A stretch of DNA of 64,000 bases, from the NCBI GenBank assembly GCA_920105625.2, contig OV050031.1, positions 128,410,275-128,474,274 of the forward strand, read 5' to 3'. Below the pieces are notes generated by a model. The model had not been told where the DNA came from. It ran no database searches and saw only the letters and a program-made list of their open reading frames with translations. This document shows, one piece after another, positions 9,861 to 20,010 of the stretch. Origin of the DNA: Clusia tigrina (taxonomy: Eukaryota > Arthropoda > Insecta > Diptera > Clusiidae). The translations under genes were made by a program, and so were the position numbers. Positions within the stretch are counted from its first letter, which is position 1. Every line of letters starts with the position of its first letter.

Positions 9861-10593
9861 TGACGTCATAGATAGATTGCAAGCTTTCCGGTAAGTTTAT
9901 TGTTTGTTTTGTGTCATGGAATTTATCACGAGATTGAAGTACTTGAGCATAGACTCAAATCTATCGGTGGTGAGTTGGATGGCCTGGTGATAGGCTTGGG
10001 TATAGACTAGAGGTGAGGCGGGGCGGGGCTGAGCTTTTGCTGACTAGAGGGGATGCGGGGGCAGGGCTGAGCTGAGCCTGGCTGAGCTGAGCTGAGCTTG
10101 GCTGAGCTGAGCTTTTGATGATAATAGCTGAAGAAATAGTTAGAAGGCAGCAGGAAGCCACAGCCTAGCGGCGCGTGTGCGTTATATTATTATTGAAATA
10201 TTTTCATGTGATAAGAGTTCAGGCGTCCGAATGTTCTTAAGCAAATTTTTGTGCATATGTTATTGAAAATATGTAGTTCTAACAATTAAAGTAAGGACGA
10301 CTTATTGCGATATCTTATCAGTTAAGTAGCTGAGCGTTTGGCGCTGTACACCGTGTGCTGTAAGATCTACTATGTTTGGACGTTAGGGGCTTGAAGCTAT
10401 GGCGCTATGCGCGGGGTGCGGGGTGCGGGTTGTTTTCAAGATTAGTTATTAACTAAATGGGTTGTGCGTTGTAAGACCTACTATGACGTCATAGGTAGGT
10501 TGCAAGCTTTTGTTTGTTTTATTTATGTATGAAGAGTGGTGAATAATATGAATAATATTTATATCGAAAGGTGGTGAACAATACACAATCAAA
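9830..10593 (+). promoter_or_regulatory. Upstream region of unit-1 polymerase with three CRE-like sites
   Basis: About 730 bp without a gene between the leader ORF and the polymerase start. Palindromic TGACGTCA (CREB/ATF-type site) occurs at 9830-9837, 9861-9868 and 10484-10491. The first two are conserved in every unit (for example 26027-26034 and 26069-26076); the third has decayed to AGACGTCA in units 2-5. The region also holds a GAGCT-rich minisatellite. That it is a promoter is inferred from position only. Confidence 0.4.
10015..10114 (+). repeat. GAGCT-rich minisatellite, unit 1
   Basis: Repeats of GCTGAGCTGAGC and GGGGCAGGGCTGAGC. The same block occurs in units 3 (31711-31778), 4 (37400-37468) and 6 (48770-48918) at different lengths and is absent from units 2 and 5. 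Confidence 0.8.
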
Positions 10594-13500
10594 ATGAATT
10601 TCGTTTGTGATATTTGTCAAAAAAATTTAAACATAATTATTCATTAAATCGACATGTGAGAAGGGAACATAATCGTGATAATCTACAATGTTTATCATGT
10701 AACCAAAAATTTAACATCCAAAGTGAATTTTTAAAACATAAACGATTAATACATCATACTAATAAAGAAACACAGCATAGTATTGTATGCGATCAACATA
10801 TTCAATTAAAGCATTGGACATATCATTTACGCACAAATACACATAATGAAAATTGTGGTGGAAGGGTTAATAGCAATTTGAAACATATTACATCGTGTTT
10901 TAATAATCGCATTGAAACGTTTACATTTGAAAATAATGATAAAGAAAATTTAATTCCTGAAGACTTTCTTAAGACAATCAAAAATGAAGCAACACAAATT
11001 TTAAGAAATGCGTTAGAAAAACATATAAATATTAAATTTAATTGTGAATTGTTTGCTAAATATATGTTGGTGAAAGATGAAGTGGAGTGCACAATAGAGC
11101 TGAAATCACATCAAACCAAAATGACAATAATACAAAAATCAACAGCAATAAATGACATTTGTAAACTTTATTCCGATCAATGTGATCTGCTATTAAAAAA
11201 AAATGAGTGAATTTCAAGAGCGTGATAGCGGTTGGACTTTAATTGAAGTATCACATCTTGATATCAACATAAACGAATATAAACCGATAAAAGGTTCGCA
11301 ATATATATGCTTACCACATTCCATATTAAAAAAACATGCGTGTGTAAATATAAAAAATTCAGACGAATATTGCTTTAAATGGGCTATAATATCAGCATTA
11401 TATCCGGTCTCAAAGCATTCAAATAGATGATCATCGTATAAAATCAACCATATCAGTTCAGATATTATATATCTAGAAAATAACATCCTATTAAATTTTA
11501 CTAATTTAAATTTTCCACTCTCGGTTAACAAAATTAAAGAATTCGAATTAAGGAATCCACAAATTAGTGTAAACGTCTTTGGTTTAGATAATAATACCAT
11601 TGCTGGACCATATTTCAATTCGTCAATCAATTTGTTGTTGTTGTTGGAAGATAATGAAAGATCACATTATGTATGGATTAAAAATATTTCAAGGTAAGTT
11701 AATATATAAATATATGTTAAAAAAAATAAAACACAAATTAAGAACTTTATGTAATTACAGATTAATCACAAGTCAAATAACAAAACATGACGGACAAACA
11801 TACATGTGTAATAGATGCTTAATATTTTTTAACAAGGAGGATGCACTTATTCAACATCGACAGTATTGTAATAAAATGGTTACAAAAATGCCTAAAGAAG
11901 ATGATAGGGTGTTATCATTTAAGAATTTTAAAAAGCTTTTGGATGTACCTTTTGTTGTGTACGCTGATTTTGAATGTATTTTGGAGTCAGTAAATATTGA
12001 AAATTCAACAAAAGTAAAATCAGTGCAAAAGCATATTCCTTTCGCTTATAGTTATTATATTAAGTGTGATTACGATTTTAGTTTAGATATATTTAGTGGA
12101 GAAGATTCAATAAAGAACTTTTTCCAAAGTTTAGTTAAGTATAGTTTAGACATTTATAATAATTATTTAAGTCAAGTCAAACCAATAAATTCCTTAAATC
12201 CTATTCAACAGAAACGGCAACAGGAAGATAAAATTTGTCATATATGTGGAAATATTTTGTCTTTTGAAGATAGAGTAGCCGACCATTGTCATTTAACTGG
12301 TGAATATAGAGGACCTGCACACAACCAGTGCAATTTAGAATATCAGATTGCTAAGTTCATTCCAATATTTTTCCATAATTTTTCGGCCTACGATTGTCAT
12401 TTGTTTGTAAAGGAGCTTTCATCTTTTGAAGGTGACATAAACATTATTCCATTAAATAAGGAGTCGTATGTGTCTTTGGCAAAGAAAATTTATGTAAATG
12501 ATAAAGATACAATTGAACTTCGTTTTCTCGACTCATATAGGTTTATGCCATCAAGTTTAGAGAGCTTAGCAGGTTACTTAACCGATACAGATTTAAATGT
12601 TGTAAAATCGGTCTATAATAATATATTGAATTTAATTTAATGAAACGTAAGGGTGTATTTCCCTATGATTATCTTAATTCGATAGATCGTCTCAAGGAAA
12701 CCCAATTACCACATCGTCCAATTTTCTTTGAAAATTTTAGAAAGTTTTGTTCAAATATTTATCAGTTAGATCCTTGTCAATATTATACTACACCTGGTTT
12801 ATCTTGGGATGCAATGTTGAATACAATTCAAATAAATTTAGAAATATTAACAGATATTAACATGTATAATTTCATTAAGAGTGGAATTAGAGGAGGTATT
12901 GTTCAATGTAGCAAACGTCATTCCATTGCTAACAATAAATATGTGAGTGATTATGATCCTAAAAAAGAATCAAATTATCTAATTTATTTAGATGTTAACA
13001 ATTTATATTGTTATGGTATGTCACAATATCTTCCATATGGTGGATTTGAGTGGGGTGAAGACATCAAAATTTTCGATATAAATAAAGTTAAAGATGATTC
13101 ATCAATTGGTTATATACTAGAAGTTGATTTAGAATATAAATCAACATTACATGACTATCATAATGATTTGCCATTTTGTTCAGAAAACAAGAAAAAGGGA
13201 AATATGAAACATGTTAAGCTAATAACAGATTTAAATAATAAAGAAAAATACATAAATCACTATAGAACTCTTCAACAATGTCTTAGTCATGGCTTAGTTT
13301 TGAAAAAAATTCTAAAATTCTTAAATTTAATCAATCAGATTGGTTGAAAAAATACATTGATTTAAATAATCATCATAGAACGTTAGCAGAAACTGATTTT
13401 GTTCAAAAAATTTGCAAGTTAATGAATAATGCAGTTTATGGTAAAACTATGGATAACGTAGATAAGAGAAAAGATGTTAAATTAGTATGTGAATGGGAAA

Positions 13501-14213
13501 GTCCAGGTAAAAGATTAGGTGCTAGAGCTCTCATAGCAAAGTTTAATTATCATAGTGCACTAAAGTTTTCTGACGTCATGATGGCAATTCAAATGAATAA
13601 AGTTAGAGCTGTTTACAATAAACCAATTTATGTTGGTTTTGTGGTTTAGAGTTATCAAAATGGAAAATGTATAATTTTCATTATGATTACATGAAACCTA
13701 AGTATCAACACAATATTAACTTAAACTATAAGGATACTGATTCATTTATTTATGATATTAAGACAAATGATTTCTATGATGATATTCGTGACGATGATAT
13801 ATGATGATATTCGTGACGATATTTGATGTCTGCATATCCAATAGAAAATGTTTTTAATTTTCCATTGGTGAACAAAAATGTTTTAGGTATGTTTAAAGGT
13901 GAATGTAATGGGAAAATAATGAAGGAATTTATTGGTTTGCGAGCAAAAATGTATTCTTGGAAAATTGATGAGGATGGAAAAGAAATTAAGAAAATCAAAG
14001 GTATACGACAATTTGTTACAAAAAACTTACTATTGATGATTTTAGAAAGTGCTTGTTAGAAAAAAATTATATTTTGATTCAATGTACATTTTTAGATCTA
14101 AGTTGCATCATATTTGTAAACTAGTATTAAGTTTTTTAGATGATAAGAGATTTGTAAGAGAAAATGTAGTTGAAACTTTTGCATGGGGTCACTATAAAAT
14201 AAATAAACAGTGA
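10594..14213 (+). pseudogene. polB: DNA polymerase B (protein-primed, Polinton/adintovirus-like), unit 1
   Basis: Same domain order as described for unit 3. The fragments are 10614-11210 (fingers), 11203-11430, an exon ending at 11693, 11761-12640 (exonuclease and HNH), 12640-13347 (palm motif A), 13344-13649 (motif B), then broken pieces to the C-terminus at 14211-14213. Lesions private to this unit: a Cys-to-Ser change in the third finger (SIVCD), a 1-bp deletion near 13645 that closes the motif-B frame early, Lys for Met beside motif C (YKDTDSF, near 13727-13745), and a short duplication at about 13777-13817. It shares the finger and poly-A frameshifts of units 2-5. Confidence 0.82.
11694..11760 (+). 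other. Putative 67-bp intron in polymerase B, unit 1
   Basis: Starts GTAAGT after AAG and ends TTACAG. Removing it splits an Arg codon (phase 2) and joins the two halves of the N-terminal region in the frame expected for the family. Identical in length at 27682-27748, 33354-33420, 39027-39093 and 44641-44707. Confidence 0.75.
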
Positions 14214-14261
14214 AAAAAACAAAAATTTTTAAATTATTTTAAAATTATGTTTTTTAAATAG

Positions 14262-14528
14262 AAAACGGATTGTATACATTTTCTGAAAATTATGATGTTT
14301 TACCATTGGAGAATGCAAAGCGTAATTCTATTATTATATTTGATGGTGTTGCTTGTGAGAATCAAAATAATATTCGCGAATACTTTTGCATGAGGAGAAA
14401 TAAAAACAAATAGTTTTTACTTATGTCAAACAAATACACATATACCCAAATATTTAATACATGATAATGCATATATGATTGTTATGTTTCGGCAGGATGA
14501 AATGAATATGTAGTATTTTTGTTTATAA
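14262..14528 (+). pseudogene. A32/FtsK-type packaging ATPase relic, unit 1
   Basis: A 47-codon frame from 14270 to a TAG at 14411-14413 contains IIIFDGVACENQNNI, resembling the Walker B region of poxvirus A32-like/FtsK-HerA packaging ATPases of Polintons and adintoviruses (usually two acidic residues; here Asp-Gly). The next frame continues with a FYLCQT...HIPKYLIHDNA stretch and FRQDEMN, also typical. This is the best preserved copy of this part; units 2-5 lack about 30 bp before the Walker B site. Helitron 1 cuts it at 14528. The Walker A region is not present. Confidence 0.65.
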
Positions 14529-15409
14529 TCTATATATATAAAAATGAGTGTTTGTTTGTTAGTGACGCTAAGGCTCGAGAACGGCTGGACCAATCTTGAT
14601 GGAATTTTCAGAGGTTGTTCGTAGTGGATTTGGGAAGGTTTAGAAATAAAAAAACCTTATACTTTTCCTGAAGAAAAGTCGGAAAATTTAAAAAATTCCA
14701 AAAAGGACTTTTTTCCATACAACATTTTTTTTCTTTCAAATTTTTTTTCCAATTGTTTCTTGCAAATCTATCAATCTCAAAACATTCGGAAAAGTCGGAA
14801 AATTCGGAAAATTCGAAAATTTGAAAAACCTAATCTCACTTTTTGTTCTCATTTTTTTTATATGTGCGTGGTATTGCACGCGCACATTTAGTTTCATATT
14901 GGTGTTGTAAGCACTGACTGATACTCCAATAACTCAACAGATGGAGCTGTAGACGCTTATTTATTTTGACAGCTGCGTATATTGTTTGTTCTTTCTGATT
15001 TGTTTATTCGAACAGTGCGGATACGGTCAATTGACTTTCTGACATTTTTCCAAATTTTAATTGATTTCTCGACTTAAATTCATTACATTAAATTGTTAAA
15101 TTGTTTACATTCACGAAAAATTTGATTTTCAATCTGTGGTTCATCAGTTTTTGAGTGAAATTATTGACATTTCAAACAAAAAAAGTGAGTTCATTATTTT
15201 CGTTTGTTGGTGAATACCTAACCTCATTTCCATTGTAATTTATGTGTGTTATTTCTTCAGCTGATTTGTAAATTATTTGAATCGTTCAATTTCGGTCGTT
15301 TGCTTTCTTTATTTCGGCTATTCAAAAGGTAAATTATTGAAAATTATTCCGTGAAAACTTTATGTGTGTTTCATACAAAGTGATCAATTACAGATTGAAA
15401 TTTGTTACG

Positions 15410-18400
15410 ATGCCACAAAGAGGTCGCGCTAATATCGGTCGGCGTTCCCGACGTACAACGGACCAACGTAATTATACAGCACGTCGTACGGAAGAGGAAA
15501 ATGCTACTGCAAGGGAATCTGCTCGATTCGGAATGATTGAACATCGTGCGCGACAATCACAAGAGGTTCACGAAGCTTACAATGAGCAACAACGATTGAG
15601 AAGAAGACAATTTCGTGCTCAGGAAATTCATGAAGCAAGAGAACAACCTTTGGCTGCTCACCGACAACGCCAGCAACAACAACGATTGCCTAATTAGAAT
15701 ATCGAACATGCAGCCTTTCGATATGAGCCGGACATTGAATACGGTGCGCACGCATCAGTTCGATTTGGTTCGATGTCTGTCGTTTGGCCGCATTGCGAAG
15801 CACTGAAATTTCCAAAAGAACCGGCCCTATTGTGTTGTGCAAGCGGAAAAGTGAAATTACCAGAGTTACTTCCTCCACCAGAGCCATTGCGGTCGTTGCT
15901 TTACGGTGAATTCGAATCATTTTTTACAAAATTCCAAGATGTATAACGATTGTTTTCAAATGACGTCGTTTGGTGGGGAAATTGTGAATGAACATAATTA
16001 CAAAGGTTAGTTCACCAACAATCTAACACTTATTATCTCGCCAATAAAATACAGAAATTAACATATTTGTCTGCAACTATACAGATTCACGGGCAAATTT
16101 ATCATCTGGCAGGGTCGCTGTTGCCGCATCCTGATCAAGATCACAAATTTCTCCAAATATATTTCCTAAGAGATTCAAATGAAGAAGTGAATCGAGAAAT
16201 TGTGCAGCAATTGCAAGAAATGTTGCATGAACACAACGAACTAATTCGATTATTCAAAACTTCGTTAGAAAGGATTCCATCTGATGATCACAGAATCGTC
16301 ATAAAAGCGGACAAACGACCAGGCGGCACTCATGAACGGCAATATAATGCACCGACGGCCGATGAAATATCAATTGTTGTTGTTGGCGATAATTTAGAAT
16401 CCCGTGTAATTGTTATTAAACGTCGAGCTGGAGATGCATTAGAGCGAATCAGTGAAACTCATCGATCGTATGACTCACTACAATATCCGCTTATGTTCTG
16501 CCGTGGTGAAGATGGATATCACTTGAGATACAACATAATCAATCCTGCCAACGGTTAGTAAAAAAAACAAACACTCTTGATTGTAAGTTCATTTTTTGTT
16601 AACTTTTAGGTGCAATGAACTTTTACGCGTATCGATTGATGATTCGCGATGGAATTGACAACCATCTCTTGAGATATCGCCGATTATTTCAACAGTATGC
16701 AGTTGTAGTGTACGTGACGATGGAGACAGAACGACTCAATTTTATTCGCTTCAATCAGACCAAGCTTCGATCTGAAGAGTATATTCACTTGCGAGATGCG
16801 GTCAATAGCGATGAAGATGTGACAAACCTTGGCCGACCCACGATTTTGCCATCAACATACATTGGCAGCCCAAGGCACATGCACGAGTACTCGCAGGATG
16901 CGATGACATACGTGCGGAATTATAGACGGCCGGATTTGTTTGTTACATTCACTTGCAATCCAAAATGCCCACAGATAACGGAATTATTGAATCGCGGTCA
17001 ATCAGCAAGCGATCATCACGATATCACAGAACGAGTGTTCAAACAACAGCTACGATATTTGATGGACTTTATCGTGAAGCAACGTATATATGGTGCTGTT
17101 AGATGCTGGATGTACTCTGTTAAGTGGCAAAAAAGAGGTTTGCCGCTTCTTTGGATGGTGGACAAGTTTACACCAGATCAAATTGATGACATAGTTTCTG
17201 CGGAAATTCTTGATCCAGAGATAGATCCAGAATTATATGAAGTGGTGAAAACTAATATGGTTCATGGACCTTGCGGACACTACAATCCCACTTCGGTTTG
17301 TATGTCTGACAATAAATGCACGAAACACTATCCACGTGCTTTTCTTTCGGAAACGCAATCTGGAAATGATGGATATTCACTCTATCGGCGTCGCTCATCA
17401 GACAACAATGGCAGAACATTCAGCATTCAATTTAGAGGAGTGAATATCGAAGTTGACAACACATGGATCGTACCATATTCGCCAATATTGTCTAAGACAT
17501 TCAAAACTCATATCAATGTTGAGTATTGCAGTTCTATGAAATCGATCAAATACGTTTGCAAGTACGTCACCAAAGGAAGCGACATGGCGGTTATTGGCCT
17601 TGAACGAGATGAGATCAGCAAGTATTAAATGGGTTGATACGTGAACTACAATGAAGCGCTTTGGAGAATATTTTCTTTTGTAATTCATGAGCGTTTTCCG
17701 ACTGTTGTGCTTCTCGCAGTACATTTGGAGAATGGCCAAAGAGTGTATTTCAACCCAGAGAATGCAGTACAGCGAGCGGAAACACCACCACACAACAACA
17801 TTGACGAGTTTTTTTCAACTTGCGCCAGTGATCCGTTTGCGAGAACATTGCTTTATTCGGAAATGCCTCGATATTATACATGGAATGCATCGTCGAAGAA
17901 ATGGTTACGCAGAAAGCAAGGCCAACCAGTAGATGGACATCCAGGTGTGTTCTCAACTAATGCATTAGGACAAATTTACACAATCCACCCGAAAAACGAC
18001 GATTGCTTCTACCTTCGGTTGCTATTGATTAATGTACGCGGTTCAACTTCATTTGACACATTGCGTACTGTGAATGGTACGGTGTTTGCAACTTTTCAAG
18101 AAGCATGCCAGCAATTACAATTGCTGGAACATGATAATCAATGGAATCAAACGATGGACGATGCGATAGCTACTTCGCATGCCACTGAAGTTCGCACACT
18201 TTTCGCGATGATCATTTCGACATGTCAGCCTTCAAATCCGCGTCAATTATGGGATACGTACAAAAATTACATTGCCGAAGACATTTTGCATCGTATTCGA
18301 GTGGCAACATGGAATTCAGAATTGCAAATGAACGATGACATCTACGATGAAGGATTGGTGTTGATTGAAGATTTGTGTTTGTTTATGAGTGGCAAACTAT

Positions 18401-19898
18401 TGACTGAAATTCATATGCAAGCGCCAAATCGTCAAATCAGAGATGTACTGAATCGTGAATTGGAACGTGAGCGTGCATACGACAGAATAACTTTGGAACA
18501 ACAAGTACAAAGAAATGTTCCATTATTGAATGAGCAGCAAAAGAGTGCGTATGATGAATTGATGAAGGCTGTCAATGATGGAAACGGTGGACTATTTTTT
18601 CTTGATGCGCCCGGCGGAACTGGGAAAACGTTCCTGATATCATTGATTTTGGCAACAATACGATCTCAAAATGGCATTGCGTTGGCTCTCGCATCTACTG
18701 GGATTACTGCAACTCTACTAGAAGGTGGAAGAATGGCACATTCGGCACTGAAACTTCCGTTAAAAATGCAAATCAATGAAACACCTGTTTGCAACATTTC
18801 AAAGCAATCAGCTATGGCAAAAGTGTTGAAGAATTGTAAAATGATAGTATGGGATGAGTGCACAATGGCTCACAAATTGTCTCTAGAAGCACTTGACAGA
18901 ACAATGAAATATTTGCGGAATAATAATCGTCGCTTTAGTGGCGCAATGATACTGTTAGCAGGCGATTTTCGACAAACACTTCCTGTTATTCCGAAATCAA
19001 CAGCGGCGGATGAATTGAACGCATGTCTCAAGTCATCGTATTTGTGGCGGTACGTGAAATCCATACGATTGACTATGGATATGCGAGTGTTCCTGCAACA
19101 GGATAGCACCGCAGAAGTTTTCTCTAAAGAACTGCTAAGAATTGGAAATGGGCAAATTCCGGTTGATACTTCCAGTGGTTTGATATCAATTCCACCTGCC
19201 AATTGCCAATTCACTTCAACGAAAGCTGAACTCACGAAATCACGAATGTTGATCCGAACATTGGCCAAAATTATCGTAACTACGATTGGTTGAGTGCACG
19301 CGCAATTTTAGCTGCCAAAAATACCGATGTTAATGACTTAAACTGGACGATTCAAAATCAAATTCTGGGAGATTTGCGCTCATACAAATCGATCGATCGT
19401 GTTGAAAATGAAGACGAAGCCGTGAATTATCCAGTGGAATTTCTAAATTCTTTGGATTTGCCTGGCATGCCGCCGCATCATTTGCGTCTCAAAGTTGGAT
19501 CTGTCATTATTATGCTTCGCAATCTTCATGCGCCGAAACTGTGTAATGGAACCCGACTGATTGTGACGCAGCTATCGAATAATGTGATAGTTGCAAGAAT
19601 TTTGAAAGGGACTTACAAGGGGGCAGAATGCTTGATTCCACGAATTCCTGTGAGTTCCAACGATTTGCCATTTCAGTTCAAACGTATTCAGTTTCCAGTG
19701 AAACTTGCATTTGCGATGACAATCAACAGGTCACAAGGACAGTCGCTGGAAGTGTGTGGCATATATCTAGAAATGCCATGTTTTTCACACGGCCAGCTAT
19801 ACGTGGCGTGTTCACGAGTTGGAAAACCATCTTCTCTGTACATTTACGCACCGGAACAGAAAACAAAAAATGTTGTTTATCAAGCTGCGTTACATTGA
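15410..19898 (+). pseudogene. Helitron 1 Rep/helicase transposase (broken)
   Basis: Rolling-circle transposase in pieces. 15410-15697 is the N-terminal basic region, stopped by TAG at 15695. 16067-16558 is the region with QIHGQIYHLAGSLLP. 16615-17628 is the Helitron-like N domain and Rep, with LFVTFTCNPKCPQI and the two-tyrosine motif YVCKYVTKG (17548-17580). The HUH metal site expected after GLP near 17143 is deleted (12 bp missing compared with 22662-22680). TAA at 17626-17628 ends that frame. 17641-19293 holds the helicase with Walker A GGTGKT (18613-18630), VWDECTM and GDFRQTLPVIP. A frameshift at about 19290 leads to 19290-19898, which has the final helicase motifs. It is catalytically dead for nicking. 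Confidence 0.85.
16554..16609 (+). other. Possible 56-bp intron in Helitron 1 transposase
   Basis: GTTAGT at 16554 and TTTTAG ending at 16609. Removal keeps frame (phase 1) between the AN-G codon and the NFYAYRLMIRD segment. Helitron 2 has a different, longer sequence here (about 22050-22110) with GVDTNKKVSA coding sequence, so the Helitron 1 version also contains a deletion. Confidence 0.45.
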
Positions 19899-19981
19899 AA
19901 AAATGTAGAAAAATCGCAAATAAATGATTTTCAACACAATATAAATTCAACTTTCTTTTCTTTTCAAAACACATAATTTCA

Positions 19982-20010
19982 CGCAGGGCACCGCCTGCGG
20001 GGTCAGCTAG
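19982..20010 (+). other. Helitron 1 3' terminal hairpin and CTAG end
   Basis: CGCAGG (19982-19987), a 6-nt loop, CCTGCG (19994-19999), then 11 nt to the CTAG terminus. This is the standard transposition termination structure. Helitron 2 and the fragment at position 1 lack it. Confidence 0.85.

Larger units (their letters stand above)
9594..14528 (+). repeat. Virus-like tandem unit 1
   Basis: First nearly complete copy of the 5.6-kb Polinton/adintovirus-like repeat in the window. The left edge is cut by Gypsy, the right edge by Helitron 1 at 14529; its tail resumes after the Helitrons at ~25361. Unlike units 2-5 it has no long (TA)n tract and keeps about 30 bp of the ATPase relic that they have lost. 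It also carries private lesions. Confidence 0.85.
14529..20010 (+). mobile_element. Helitron 1, full length with both termini
   Basis: Starts TC (TCTATATATATAAAAATG) after host A at 14528 and ends CTAG at 20007-20010, with a hairpin 11 nt before the end. The insertion is between A and T of the unit sequence TATAATGATC, as Helitrons require (empty site at 30639/30640 in unit 2). No terminal inverted repeats and no target duplication. It encodes Rep-helicase fragments on the plus strand. 14529-15409 is an AT-rich leader without a recognisable gene. Confidence 0.9.

Noticed and set aside
9961..10161. Minus-strand Ser/Pro-rich ORF (also near 48760-48963)
   Set aside because: Low-complexity translation of the GAGCT minisatellite.
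16006..16054. GTTAGT...ATACAG in Helitron 1 as a second intron
   Set aside because: Splicing it does not restore the frame on both sides; the short AT-rich stretch may simply be decayed coding sequence.
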